A stretch of DNA of 64,000 nucleotides from Planotetraspora mira (GTDB lineage Bacteria > Actinomycetota > Actinomycetes > Streptosporangiales > Streptosporangiaceae): the NCBI RefSeq assembly GCF_016863275.1, contig NZ_BOOO01000009.1, forward strand, positions 62,001 to 126,000. The letters run 5' to 3'. Within the stretch, counting starts at the first letter, position 1. Each line of letters starts with the position of its first letter. Both the position numbers and the translations under genes were made by a program. Below are positions 24,891 to 34,682 of this stretch, piece by piece. The notes under the pieces are model-generated. The model did not search any database. It was given only the letters and a program-made list of their open reading frames with translations, and was not told where the DNA came from.

Positions 24891-25670
24891 TCACACGCCG
24901 GTAGGAGTTCCCGGCTCGAGCCAGCGGACGACGGAACGAGAACCGGGATCGGCAGCCAGCGTGCTGCGCAGGTGTTGCGGTGGTTCGGAGAAGTGTGACC
25001 AGCCGTCGTAGTGAACGGGAACCGCCACACGCGGTCGTGACAGGGCGAGGAGTTCGACGGCGTCCCCGCTGTCCATGGAATAGCGCAGAGGGCCGGTCTG
25101 CGGGAAGCGGACGCCGCCGAGGTGGAGGAGCAGGACGTCGACGTCCAGCCGTCGCGCGACCCGGCGGAGCGGCCGGTTCAAAACGGTGTCGCCCGTCATC
25201 CACACCGCGACGCCCGGCCGGTCGCCGACGGCGAGGGCGAACCCGACCACGGCTCCGGCGACGGGTCGGCTCAGGGGTGGCCCGTGCCGGCAGGGGGTGG
25301 CGGTGACCGTCAACTGCGGCTTGCCCGGAGCGGTGAGGCGCGTCGTCCCGCCTGCCGCGAGACCGCGGACGTCGGGCAGTGCCAGACGTCGCGCCCCCGG
25401 CCTCGTTGTCACGACCGTGGTCGCGCCGGGGAGCAGGGCCCGGCCGAGGTCGTCGAGGTTGTCGGCGTGGTGATCGTGGCTGAGCAGAACGACGTCGACG
25501 GGGCCGACGTCCTCGGCCGCCACGGCGGGGCCGCGCTGTTTGACGGACGAGGTGCCCCACCCGAATCCATACCGTCGTCCCGCCGGGTCGAAGGTGGGGT
25601 CGGTGAGGATGCGCCAGCCGTCGAGTTCCACCAAGACGGTGGGCCCGCCCACGTGGGTGAGGATCGTCAT
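24891..25670 (-). CDS. MBL-fold metallo-hydrolase (UlaG-like)
   Basis: 259 residues. The beta-lactamase fold starts MTILTHVGGPTVLVELDGWRILTDPTFD; the metal motif is LLSHDHHADNLDD (HxHxxD pattern shifted to SHDHHAD), later ligands are HGPP, MTGDTV and VPVHYDGW. Family members act as lactonases, phosphodiesterases or other hydrolases; the substrate is unknown. ATG 25670 has AAGGTGGG upstream; ATG 25694 lies 4 nt after the preceding stop and is possible. It is tightly packed behind the hydrolase at 25698. Confidence 0.84.
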   Translation of the reverse strand: MTILTHVGGPTVLVELDGWRILTDPTFDPAGRRYGFGWGTSSVKQRGPAVAAEDVGPVDVVLLSHDHHADNLDDLGRALLPGATTVVTTRPGARRLALPDVRGLAAGGTTRLTAPGKPQLTVTATPCRHGPPLSRPVAGAVVGFALAVGDRPGVAVWMTGDTVLNRPLRRVARRLDVDVLLLHLGGVRFPQTGPLRYSMDSGDAVELLALSRPRVAVPVHYDGWSHFSEPPQHLRSTLAADPGSRSVVRWLEPGTPTGV

Positions 25671-25697
25671 GGGCGGGCCCACCTTCTTCCACATGGG

Positions 25698-26537
25698 TCA
25701 GGATTCCGCGTGGGTGTCGCGAGGGGAGGACGTCGCGTGCTCCAGGGCCCAGGCCAGGCCGTAGTCAGCCACGGCCTCCCATCCGGGCGCGGCACAGGTC
25801 CAGTGGTCACGGCCCTCGAACTCGTGATACTCCGTGACTGCGGGAGACTTCTCATAGTGCTTGGCGTTCGACTTGTTCACCGACGGCGGCATGATGTGGT
25901 CCTTCTCGCCGCCGATGAACAACAGCGGAGCACGGTCGGCGGAATAGTCGACCCACGTGTCCTGGTGTCCAGGCTTGAAGTTCGCGAACAGCCCGTACTC
26001 CCACACCCAGTATCCGGGTGCCGCGATGGCGTAGCGGTCCCACGCCCTGCGGGACTCGTCCTCGGTGAGGGTGTTGGTGAAGGCGTAGTGAAACTCTTCG
26101 GGCGTGAAGCCGACGGCCTTGTGGCGGTTGGCCGGGTTCTTCAGCGCCGGGAAGAGCGACTTCGCCTGAGACAGCGGGTTGACCCGGACTCCCTCGGTGG
26201 GTGCGGAGTCGATGACCACCCCCGCGGATCCCAGCCCGCGGGCCAGGAGCAGTTGGGTGAGCGTGCCCCCGAAGGAGTGACCCATGATGATCGGCGGGGT
26301 CGGGACCGATTCGATGACGCCGGCGAGGTGGTCGAGGGTCTCGTTGACGGTCAGTTTGGCGATGACGTCTGGATTCTCGCGGAGTGCCTCGACTTCGATC
26401 TCGAAGCCCGGGTAGGCGGGGGTGAGCACGGTGAGGCCCTTGGCCTCGTAGTGCTTGACCCAGTTCTCCCAGCTGCGGGGCGTCACCCACAGGCCGTGAA
26501 CGAGTACCACGGTATCGGGACGAACGGTGTGGTTCAT
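25698..26537 (-). CDS. Alpha/beta hydrolase
   Basis: 279 residues. Seen: VVLVHGLWVTPRSWENWVKHYEAKG, elbow GHSFGG (Ser 88), acid in FIGGEKDHIMPP and His in GRDHWTCAAPGWE. Similar proteins are annotated as esterases or haloperoxidase-like hydrolases. GGAG lies 6 nt before ATG 26537. It follows another hydrolase by 19 bp and precedes the MBL gene with a 4-27 bp gap, so the three form one operon. Confidence 0.86.
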   Translation of the reverse strand: MNHTVRPDTVVLVHGLWVTPRSWENWVKHYEAKGLTVLTPAYPGFEIEVEALRENPDVIAKLTVNETLDHLAGVIESVPTPPIIMGHSFGGTLTQLLLARGLGSAGVVIDSAPTEGVRVNPLSQAKSLFPALKNPANRHKAVGFTPEEFHYAFTNTLTEDESRRAWDRYAIAAPGYWVWEYGLFANFKPGHQDTWVDYSADRAPLLFIGGEKDHIMPPSVNKSNAKHYEKSPAVTEYHEFEGRDHWTCAAPGWEAVADYGLAWALEHATSSPRDTHAES

Positions 26538-26556
26538 GAGTGCTCCTTTCGGCGGA

Positions 26557-27381
26557 TCAGGCGTCGATGAACGCGAGCAGGTCGGTGTGCAGGCGGTTTC
26601 GGTCGGTGTCGGGCAGAGCGTGCCCGCTGCCCTCGTAGACCTTCAGGACGGCGCCGTCGATCATCTCGGCCGACCGCTTCCCTCCGACCTCGAACGGCAC
26701 GATCTGGTCGTCGTCGCCATGGACGACCAGGGTGGGGACGTCGATCTTCGCCAGGTCCGGCCGGAAGTCGGTGGCCGAGAAGGCCGCGATGCACTCGTAC
26801 GCGGCCCGGTGCCCGCACGCCATGCTCTGCAGCCAGAACGCGTCCCGGAATCCCTGGTCGACGTCCTGCCTGCGGTTGTGCCCGAAGAACGGGCCGTCGG
26901 CCAGATCGCGGTAGAGCTGGGACCGGTTCGCGGCCTCGCCCGCGCGGATGGCGTCGAAGGTCTCCGGCGGCAACCCCTCGGGGTTGTCGCCGGTGCGCAG
27001 CATCAACGGCGGGACGGCCGACACCAGGACCACCTTGGACACGCGACTGGTGCCGTGCCGGCCGATGTAGTGGACGACCTCCCCGCCACCGGTCGAGTGA
27101 CCGACCAGGGTGAGGTCGCGCAGGTCGAGGTGTTCGATCAGGCAGGCCAGGTCGTCGGCGTAGGTGTCCATCTCGTTGCCGTGCCAGGTCTGCGACGAGC
27201 GTCCGTGGCCCCGCCGGTCGTGGGCGATCGCACGGTGCCCGTTCCTCGCGAGGAAGAGGGCGGTCGCCTCCCAGGCATCGGAGTTGAGCGGCCAGCCGTG
27301 GCTGAGCAGAACCGGGGATCCGTCGGTCCCCCAGTCCTTGTAGAAGATCTTGGCTCCGTCGTCGGCGGTGACGTGGGGCAC
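26557..27381 (-). CDS. Alpha/beta hydrolase, non-haem chloroperoxidase-like
   Basis: 274 residues. Seen: [36 protein letters not shown], elbow VGHSTGGGE (Ser 96), [20 protein letters not shown] with the acid, and [10 protein letters not shown] with the His. This is the pattern of cofactor-free haloperoxidase/perhydrolase enzymes, which are in fact serine hydrolases. The GTG start (27381) has a perfect AAAGGAGG site 5 nt upstream. A 20-bp CACGTG-centred palindrome lies 55 bp upstream. Confidence 0.87.
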   Translation of the reverse strand: MPHVTADDGAKIFYKDWGTDGSPVLLSHGWPLNSDAWEATALFLARNGHRAIAHDRRGHGRSSQTWHGNEMDTYADDLACLIEHLDLRDLTLVGHSTGGGEVVHYIGRHGTSRVSKVVLVSAVPPLMLRTGDNPEGLPPETFDAIRAGEAANRSQLYRDLADGPFFGHNRRQDVDQGFRDAFWLQSMACGHRAAYECIAAFSATDFRPDLAKIDVPTLVVHGDDDQIVPFEVGGKRSAEMIDGAVLKVYEGSGHALPDTDRNRLHTDLLAFIDA

Positions 27382-27435
27382 CGTGGCCTCCTTTGGCTCG
27401 ATGGGTGAATCGAGCGTGCCGCCGGTGCCCCCTCT

Positions 27436-27455
27436 CGTGGACCACGTGATCCACG
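27436..27455. promoter_or_regulatory. Near-perfect palindrome centred on CACGTG, candidate LAL operator
   Basis: CGTGGACCACGTGATCCACG is symmetric except for one base pair next to the core. It lies between the stop of the LuxR gene and the ribosome site of the 26557-27381 hydrolase. Its minus-strand core ATCACGTGGTCC recurs at 30257-30268. Confidence 0.5.
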
Positions 27456-27462
27456 TAGTCGG

Positions 27463-30201
27463 TCAGCCGTCGGCGGCGTCCAGCCTGTCCGCGAGCTGAC
27501 GCCGCGAGGAGATGCCGAACTTCTGGAACACCTTGCGCAAGTGGTAGTCGACCGTGTTCGCACTGATGAAGAGGTTGACCGCTATCTCCGCATTCGTATG
27601 CCCGACCGCCGCCAGCCTGGCGATCGTCGACTCCTGAGTGGTCAGATCGGGTGTCCCGGAGTCGGTGTGGGCCACCGGCTTCGCTCCGACGGCCTCGAGT
27701 TCCGCCTTGGCCCGCGGGAGGAACATATGTGCGCCGCTGTGTTCGAAGTGCTGGACCGCCAGCTGTAGCTGCTCGCCTGCTTCACGGCGACGTCTCATCC
27801 GCCTCAACCACTCGCCGTAGAGCAGATACGCACGGGCGAGGTCGATCTCCGCACCCGTTTGCCCAAGCGTCTGGATCGCCGCCACGAAGTGGGGTTCCGC
27901 CGCTGAGTCGTCGCTGGTCAACGCTTGAGTGCGTTCGGCGACTCCACGGCACCACAGGGAGTCGTTCGCCGCGGCCCGGTCGACGAGGAGGTCGACGTAC
28001 GGCTGCGCCTCGGGTGCGTGTCCGCTCCGGACCACGGCTTCGACGAAGTCGGGGTACTGAGTGGGCGTCACCTGCAGAAACGGGTCCTGGACCAGCGGCT
28101 TGAGGCGGTCGTAGGCGTCGCGGTAATTGCCTTCGGCGAGGTTGCGAAGCCCGACGGCCCCGATCGCGGTGGCGCCGACACCACCGAAGCCGGCGGCGTT
28201 CGCACCGTCCGCGATGGCGAGGACGACGTGGCGCGGCGAACCGGTCCACGCCATCAGGGCGGCGTTGATCACGTTCTCCGCGTCGTAGCCCATCGCAAGC
28301 CGTACTTCGCGGACTTGTTCGATGGCCTCCTCGGCCCGTCGCACGGTCCCACCGGTCAGCTCAGACAGCGAAGTGGTCCACATCAACACGTCGAGGGCCT
28401 GCAGCGCCCCGGCGTCGCGGGCCGCCGCGGCAGCCCGTGCGAGCCCGGCCCTGCGACCAGCGTCATCCCACAGGAAGGTTCCCAGCGCTGCGATCGCCGA
28501 GCCCATGTGCATCATCTCGCGGTCCGGCAGCTTCACGATCGCCTCGAAGGCTGCCCTGGCACGTGGAACCGCCTCCGCGTAGGGCCGCAGGATGAGTGCC
28601 CCGAGGCCAGCCAAGATCGTCGATCCCACTCCGCTCCCCGACTTCGACGCGGCCTCGATGCGCCGGCCCAGGGCGTGCTGCGAGATGCCCTTCATGAGCC
28701 GGTCGGCGACCGTACAGGATTCGAAGGCCTTGAGGAGTGTCCGTTGTTCACGTTCGGTGTCGAGTCCGTGGAACTCGTCCGCGGCACGGACGAGTTCGGC
28801 CGCCGCAGGCAACACCACGGCCGGATCCGCCGTGAACGTACCGAGCGCACAGCGAACGACGATCATCCGCCCGCGATCGACGCGATCGGCGGAGCCGGCG
28901 TCGACCCTCTCGAGCAGCTCGTGGGCTATCTGGGCGGCGCCCACGGCGAGCGCGGCCTCTGCCGCGCCGACCAGGCGCGAGTCCTTGACGCGGCCAGGCG
29001 GGGTCAGCTCCGCTGCACGGGTCAGAATGCTCGCCCGGGACGCGAAGCCGCCACGACGCGCGGCGAGGTCTGCCGCGTGCTCCAGCCGGTCGGCCACGTG
29101 CGCGTCCGTTCCCAGCGTGGCCTTCGCGGAATGCCATGCCTCGAGCTCGACCATCCCGTGCCGGTCCGCGGCCCTGGCCAGGGCGCGGTGTGCTCGCCTG
29201 CGGTCCGCGCCCGATGCGGCGTTGTAAACGGCGGATCGCACCAACGGGTGCCGGAACCGGACCGTTTCCCGCAGCTCCACCAGCCCGGCGGCCTCGGCCT
29301 GATCCAGCACGTCCTCACCGAGACCCATCGCGTGTGCCGCGGACGTGATGAAGTCGATGTTCCCCGTGGTGTCCGCGGCGGCCAGCAGCACCCACTGCTG
29401 GACCTCGTCGCCCGTCTCCCGCACCCGCCGCGCATAATGCGCCTCGAGACGACGGCCCACCGGGATCGGATCGTTGCCGAGGCCCAGGCCGCCGAGCTCC
29501 TGCGCGGACAGGCCTTCGGCGAGATCGATGAGCGCGAGCGGATTCCCTCCCGTGGCCCGCGCGATCGCGGCCGCCGAGGCCGGGTCGATCGGAGCGGCGA
29601 GCGACCTGCTGAGAAGAGCCGTGGCCGACTCCTGATCGAGCCCGCCGAGCGCCAGCTCGGGAACACCGCCCATCCGCGCGGCGACGGTTTCCTCATCCCT
29701 GGCGGCGAAAAGCATCGCGACCGGCTCGACGGCGATACGCCGAGCCACGAAGGCCATGACGTCCAGGCTCTCCTGGTCCAGCAGGTGTGCGTCATCCACA
29801 GCACACACGACGGGCGTCTCGGCGGCGGCCGCGGCAAGGAGACCGAGCACTCCCAGCCCCACCAGGAAGCGGTCGGGTGGCGGGCCCTCGGCGATGCCCG
29901 AGGCGACCTCGATCGCCTGCTGCTGGCGGTCGGAGAGCGCGGGTAAGTGCTCACTCAGCGGGATGGTCAGCCGCTGGATGGCCGCGAAGGGGAGCGTCAT
30001 CTCCGACTCGAAACCGTCGAGCCGGAGCAGTGACAATCCGGCCGCGCCGGCAGCGGACGCCTCGAGCAGCGCCGTCTTGCCGATCCCCGGTTCTCCGGTG
30101 ATCAGGAGTGATCCGCCGCGACCGTTTCGCGCATTGCCGAGCAGGAGACCCAACCGCCTCCGCTCGTCATCCCGGCCGAAGAGCCCAGCGATTCTGATCA
30201 T
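27463..30201 (-). CDS. LuxR family regulator with AAA ATPase (LAL type)
   Basis: 912 residues. N-terminal AAA/NACHT-like ATPase with Walker A GEPGIGKTALLE (about residues 38-49) and a Walker-B-like VVCAVDDAHLL; a long helical middle; C-terminal LuxR HTH LTTQESTIARLAAVGHTNAEIAVNLFISANTVDYHLRKVFQKFGISSR. LAL proteins activate sugar, sterol or secondary-metabolism genes on binding ATP and an inducer. ATG 30201 is chosen because homologues begin at the GLFGRDDERRRL stretch; upstream ATG and GTG codons lack protein character. It heads the hydrolase operon and is divergent from the secreted hydrolase at 30325, with shared CACGTG sites. Confidence 0.87.
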   Translation of the reverse strand: MIRIAGLFGRDDERRRLGLLLGNARNGRGGSLLITGEPGIGKTALLEASAAGAAGLSLLRLDGFESEMTLPFAAIQRLTIPLSEHLPALSDRQQQAIEVASGIAEGPPPDRFLVGLGVLGLLAAAAAETPVVCAVDDAHLLDQESLDVMAFVARRIAVEPVAMLFAARDEETVAARMGGVPELALGGLDQESATALLSRSLAAPIDPASAAAIARATGGNPLALIDLAEGLSAQELGGLGLGNDPIPVGRRLEAHYARRVRETGDEVQQWVLLAAADTTGNIDFITSAAHAMGLGEDVLDQAEAAGLVELRETVRFRHPLVRSAVYNAASGADRRRAHRALARAADRHGMVELEAWHSAKATLGTDAHVADRLEHAADLAARRGGFASRASILTRAAELTPPGRVKDSRLVGAAEAALAVGAAQIAHELLERVDAGSADRVDRGRMIVVRCALGTFTADPAVVLPAAAELVRAADEFHGLDTEREQRTLLKAFESCTVADRLMKGISQHALGRRIEAASKSGSGVGSTILAGLGALILRPYAEAVPRARAAFEAIVKLPDREMMHMGSAIAALGTFLWDDAGRRAGLARAAAAARDAGALQALDVLMWTTSLSELTGGTVRRAEEAIEQVREVRLAMGYDAENVINAALMAWTGSPRHVVLAIADGANAAGFGGVGATAIGAVGLRNLAEGNYRDAYDRLKPLVQDPFLQVTPTQYPDFVEAVVRSGHAPEAQPYVDLLVDRAAANDSLWCRGVAERTQALTSDDSAAEPHFVAAIQTLGQTGAEIDLARAYLLYGEWLRRMRRRREAGEQLQLAVQHFEHSGAHMFLPRAKAELEAVGAKPVAHTDSGTPDLTTQESTIARLAAVGHTNAEIAVNLFISANTVDYHLRKVFQKFGISSRRQLADRLDAADG

Positions 30202-30256
30202 GTGAACGACGTTAGGCCTCGCACTCGGACAGCACCAGCGCGGGAGGACTACGAAC

Positions 30257-30268
30257 ATCACGTGGTCC
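30257..30268. promoter_or_regulatory. Second CACGTG site (ATCACGTGGTCC)
   Basis: The same 12 bases occur on the minus strand of the palindrome at 27436-27455. The site sits in the 123-bp divergent region between the LAL gene and the secreted hydrolase. Confidence 0.45.
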
Positions 30269-30324
30269 GATGATCGCTCCCGCCGGCCAACGATGTGCGG
30301 GTCCCATCGACTTGAGGAGTCCCC

Positions 30325-31215
30325 ATGGCATCCCACAACTCCCACTCCGGCGCACCCCCGCGCTCCCGCCCGCGTCGCCGGTTGCTCGGGACGATCGCCG
30401 GCGCCCTGGCCACTGTTCTTATGGGCGGGCTCGCTCTCACCGGGCCGACCACCTCTGCGAACGCATCCTCCGGCCCCCTCACCGTCGCCGGGCAGACGCC
30501 TCGAACGTCATCGGCGAAGCCGACGATCGTCCTGGTCCACGGCGCCTTCGCCGACGCCGGCGGCTGGAACGCCGTCGCCGGCCGGTTGCTCGCGGCCGGC
30601 TACAAGGTGGTCGCGTTCCCCAACCCGCTACGTGGACCGCAGGCGGACGGCGAATACCTCCGTCAGTTCCTGACCGGCGTCGACGGTCCCGTCGTGCTCG
30701 TCGGCCATTCCTACGGAGGGGTTGTGATCAGCAACGGCGCCACCGGAAACCCGAACGTCAAGGCCCTTGTCTACGTGGCGGCCTATGCCCCGGACGCGGG
30801 CGAGAGCGTCGCTGCCGCAAACACGCTGGGCGGTGGCCACACCGACGTGACCGACCATCTCATCGTGCGGCCCTACCCGGGTGCCGCCCCCGGAGACGGG
30901 GATGCCTACATCGATCCGGCCTACTTCCATAACCTGTTCGCGCAGGATCTTCCGCGGAGCACGACCGGCGTCATGGCCGCTACCCAGCGGCCCGGCGCGC
31001 TGGCGGCGCTCGTCACGCCATCCGGTCCACCGGCGTGGAAGTCGGTGCCGAGCTGGTACCTCGTCGCCCGGCAGGACAGGATCATCCCGCCCGAAGCCGA
31101 GCGGGTGATGGCGAAGCGAGCCCGCGCCACGACCGTTGAGATCGACAGCTCACACGTCGCCATGATGAGTCACCCCGACGTGGTGACGAAGTTGATCCTT
31201 CGGGCCGCCCGCTAG
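30325..31215 (+). CDS. Secreted alpha/beta hydrolase
   Basis: 296 residues. An N-terminal RPRRRLLGTIAGALATVLMGG segment resembles a twin-arginine or Sec signal, with export predicted near residue 47 (SANASS). The enzyme domain shows IVLVHGAFADAGGWNAVA, VGHSYGG (Ser 129), VARQDRIIPP with the acid, and SSHVAMMSHPD with the His. Similar proteins hydrolyse esters or serve as salicylate-esterase-like enzymes. GAGGAG lies 6 nt before ATG 30325. Divergent from the LAL regulator, probably part of its regulon. Confidence 0.87.
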   Translation: MASHNSHSGAPPRSRPRRRLLGTIAGALATVLMGGLALTGPTTSANASSGPLTVAGQTPRTSSAKPTIVLVHGAFADAGGWNAVAGRLLAAGYKVVAFPNPLRGPQADGEYLRQFLTGVDGPVVLVGHSYGGVVISNGATGNPNVKALVYVAAYAPDAGESVAAANTLGGGHTDVTDHLIVRPYPGAAPGDGDAYIDPAYFHNLFAQDLPRSTTGVMAATQRPGALAALVTPSGPPAWKSVPSWYLVARQDRIIPPEAERVMAKRARATTVEIDSSHVAMMSHPDVVTKLILRAAR

Positions 31216-31266
31216 CCGGTGGAATCACGACATGACGGCTCAGCCGGCCGACGCGCGACGAGGCAC

Positions 31267-31272
31267 TAGAGT
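31267..31272 (+). promoter_or_regulatory. -10 box (TAGAGT) of a probable leaderless promoter
   Basis: TAGAGT ends 8 nt before ATG 31281, which has no ribosome site. Confidence 0.5.
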
Positions 31273-31280
31273 CGTCCGCC

Positions 31281-31919
31281 ATGACCGAACCCCCCTCGTA
31301 TCTGACTGCGACCGCGGAGGCTTACGACGACGTCGCCGTCCTCTACGCCGAGTTCACCCAGGGTGCGCTCGACCGCCTGCCGCTGGACCGCGCGATGTTC
31401 GCCCCGTTCGCCGAGCTCGTGCGGGCCGCCGGTGCCGGGCTTGTCGCCGAGCTCGGTTGCGGCCCCGGATATGTCACAGCGCACCTGCGGGACCTGGGGC
31501 TGGACGCCTTCGGCGTCGACCTGTCGCCCGTGATGATCGGCCTTGCCCGTGAGGCCTACCCCGGCCTGCGCTTCGAGGTCGGTTCGATGGATGCCTTGGA
31601 CCTCGCCGACGGCGAGCTGGGCGGCATCGTGTCCTGGTACTCCATCATCCACACTCCGCCGCAGGAACTGCCGCCGTACTTCGCCGAGTTTCGCCGCGTA
31701 CTGGCTCCGGATGGCCACATCCTGCTCGGCTTCTTCGAATCCGAGGGCGACCCCGTGGTGGTATTCGACCACAAGGTGACGCCGGCCTACCGATGGCCGA
31801 TCGACGACCTGGCCGAACTGGCGCGCAAGGCAGGGTTCGTCGAAGTCGGACGAATGCTCCGTGAGCCTCTCGAGGATGAGCGGTTCCGCCGAGGCCACCT
31901 GCTCATGCGCAGACAGTAG
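31281..31919 (+). CDS. Class I SAM-dependent methyltransferase
   Basis: 212 residues. SAM-binding motif I is VAELGCGPGYVTAHLRDLGLDAFGVDLSP, followed by FEVGSMDALDLADGELGGIVSWYSIIHTPP (motif II/III) and RRVLAPDGHILLGFFE. The acceptor is unknown; the size and C-terminal part (KAGFVEVGRMLREP) fit the UbiE/Methyltransf_25-like group. The mRNA is probably leaderless (TAGAGT 31267-31272). A strong hairpin follows the stop. Confidence 0.88.
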   Translation: MTEPPSYLTATAEAYDDVAVLYAEFTQGALDRLPLDRAMFAPFAELVRAAGAGLVAELGCGPGYVTAHLRDLGLDAFGVDLSPVMIGLAREAYPGLRFEVGSMDALDLADGELGGIVSWYSIIHTPPQELPPYFAEFRRVLAPDGHILLGFFESEGDPVVVFDHKVTPAYRWPIDDLAELARKAGFVEVGRMLREPLEDERFRRGHLLMRRQ

Positions 31920-31947
31920 ACGGAGTCCCACTCGTCGAAGTCCCGAT

Positions 31948-31985
31948 GGTCCGGCCGAGCCGTTCGGCGACGGCTCGGCCGGACC
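31948..31985 (+). terminator. Perfect 15-bp hairpin after the methyltransferase
   Basis: 31948-31962 (GGTCCGGCCGAGCCG) pairs exactly with 31971-31985; loop TTCGGCGA. No T run, but stem strength suggests termination between the methyltransferase and the sigma gene. Confidence 0.6.
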
Positions 31986-32096
31986 CGGCGCGAGAGGCGC
32001 GTGCACGCGGAACGTGCCCGTACCCGCCATCTCGCTGTGGCCCTCTCCCTCAGTGCCGCATCGCGAGCCGCCCGAGCCGTACACCATGATGGATCC

Positions 32097-33035
<939 letters not shown>

Positions 33036-33091
33036 GTCAGGCCGATGCCGCCAGTACGTACAGGTGAGCATCGACCGAAAGGGCATCCATC

Positions 33092-33655
33092 GTGAGCGTC
33101 ATCGTCATTGAGTTCATCACCATGGACGGGATCGTGTCCGACCCGGACGGGCGGGGGGGCACGCCGACCGGCGGCTGGGCGTTCCGGCACGGCCCCGAGA
33201 CGGTCGCCGGGGACAAGTTCCGGCTGGGAAACGTGCTGGACGACGGGATCATGCTGCTGGGGCGTACGACATGGCAGCTGTTCTCCCGGCTCTGGCCGAT
33301 GCGCGACGACCCGTTCTCCGTTCAGATGAACGCAGTGCCGAAGCTGGTCGCCTCCCGTACGCCGACCGACACGTCGGCATGGGCGAACTCGCGGGTCATC
33401 GACGGCGACCTTCTCGATGCCGTCAAGCGCGAGAATCGCGATGTGATCATCGCGGGGAGCCTGAGCGTCGTGCGGGCACTCATGGCCGCGGACCTGATCG
33501 ATGAGTACCGGCTCCTGACCTTCCCCACGATCCTCGGCACCGGCGAGCGGCTGTTCCCCGCCGGCAGCCCGCCCGCGTACCTGGAGTGCCTGTCGGCCGA
33601 GCGGGTCGGCGCCGCCGTCCTCGCGCGATACAGGAGGGCAGACAATGCAACGTGA
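33092..33655 (+). CDS. RibD C-terminal/dihydrofolate-reductase family protein
   Basis: 187 residues. Rossmann-like NADPH-dependent reductase fold: VIEFITMDGIVSDPDGRGG, DDGIMLLGRTTWQLFSRLW, VIIAGSLSVVRALMAADLIDEYRLLTFPTILGTGERLF. These YyaP/RibD-C proteins are reductases of unknown substrates, not folate enzymes. GTG 33092 has GAAAGGG upstream. It follows the ECF-SnoaL sigma gene. The stop codon lies inside the terminator hairpin at 33645-33678. Confidence 0.85.
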   Translation: MSVIVIEFITMDGIVSDPDGRGGTPTGGWAFRHGPETVAGDKFRLGNVLDDGIMLLGRTTWQLFSRLWPMRDDPFSVQMNAVPKLVASRTPTDTSAWANSRVIDGDLLDAVKRENRDVIIAGSLSVVRALMAADLIDEYRLLTFPTILGTGERLFPAGSPPAYLECLSAERVGAAVLARYRRADNAT

Positions 33656-33678
33656 GGTCCCCGTTTCTCACGTTGCAT
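33645..33678 (+). terminator. Perfect 12-bp hairpin overlapping the RibD-like stop codon
   Basis: ATGCAACGTGAG (33645-33656) and CTCACGTTGCAT (33667-33678), 10-nt loop; the TGA stop (33653-33655) is inside the left arm. Confidence 0.7.
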
Positions 33679-33704
33679 CCAACGTCGTCAGGAATCGGAC
33701 ACCG

Positions 33705-34202
33705 TTAGGAAATGAGGGGCGATCCGGTGACGTCCCAGGTGGCAGGGGACTTGCCGTCGTCGGCGATGTCGTAGGTCACCGTCGCGTCGGCGCTCCAGCC
33801 CCCGCGCAGGGTGCTGGTCGTGTCCACGAGGTAGATGTAGGGGCTGGAGCCGTCGGCGTGGGCGTTGAGCGAAGAGGCGAGCTCATGCGACAGGCTTCCC
33901 TTGCTCACGTCAGAGCGTTCCAGGCGCAGCTGAACCTTGATCGAGTTGAAGCGCTTGCGACTCGCCTTGGTATCCCAGCTGCCCCACTTCACATCTGCGG
34001 TGGCGCGCGGCCGGCCGCCGGGGCCGGTGCGGCTGACGCACAGGTTGATGGTCATCGACTGATCGGCCTTGCCGGGGAGGTTGAAGCTCTTACTGCTGGA
34101 CCTGCACGTGGACGCGGCCTGCGCGTGTGACACGCCCAGCGCGGCGACTCCCATCAAGGTGGCCGCCACGATACTGGTCGCTGCGATTATTTTCATGATC
34201 AT
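33705..34202 (-). CDS. Small secreted beta-rich protein, unknown function
   Basis: 165 residues. Signal peptide (KIIAATSIVAATLMGVAALG, cleavage near HAQAA), then a compact domain rich in Ser/Thr and alternating strands (SFNLPGKADQSMTINLCVSR, ATADVKWGSWDTKASRKRFNSIKVQLRLERSD, WSADATVTYDIADDG). Two Cys could pair. Family not recognised. ATG 34202 has GGAG 4 nt upstream and ATG 34196 is an alternative two codons later. A TATACC box occurs about 20 nt upstream. Confidence 0.75.
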   Translation of the reverse strand: MIMKIIAATSIVAATLMGVAALGVSHAQAASTCRSSSKSFNLPGKADQSMTINLCVSRTGPGGRPRATADVKWGSWDTKASRKRFNSIKVQLRLERSDVSKGSLSHELASSLNAHADGSSPYIYLVDTTSTLRGGWSADATVTYDIADDGKSPATWDVTGSPLIS

Positions 34203-34682
34203 TACGCTCCGTCCTGCTGGTATACAGGTGTCTTCGAGACAGACAGTCGTGCTGCGGATGGGTTGGCGGCCGGCGCCATCTCGCTGATCGCGGGCTTCCC
34301 CCGGGGCGTGGACACCTGGTTCGTGCAGCCTTGAGCCGATCTTCATTGACGGCCGGGGGCAGGTTCCCTGGAGCCGCGCCCTCTAAGATCACCAACCGGC
34401 TCGAACCTATGTGCCAGAAGGAGACGCCTGATAGAGGCGGATGACTAATCCGGAGAACGCCCAGACTCGGTGCGACGTAAGTCATTTGACTCAGTCGACG
34501 GCCGGATTCGGAGTCCTCACCCGTTGCCCGGACCACGTCCCGCCGAGTGACGTGCCTCCAGCCGATCATGCGGGGTCGGCGAGCATGATCGTTGTGACCG
34601 TGACGCGGCCAGGCCGGTGGACGCCAGGGGTTCGGACAGATCTTCGGGCGACAGAAACGCTCGAAACCTGACATCTGGGACG

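Noticed and set aside
27925-29946. Long plus-strand open frame (673 codons)
   Set aside because: Antisense shadow of the LAL gene with no recognisable domain.
33645-34130. Plus-strand open frame with an AGGAGG before its ATG
   Set aside because: The ribosome-like site belongs to the end of the RibD-like coding region, the start lies in a terminator hairpin, and the frame is antisense to a secreted protein with a clear signal peptide.
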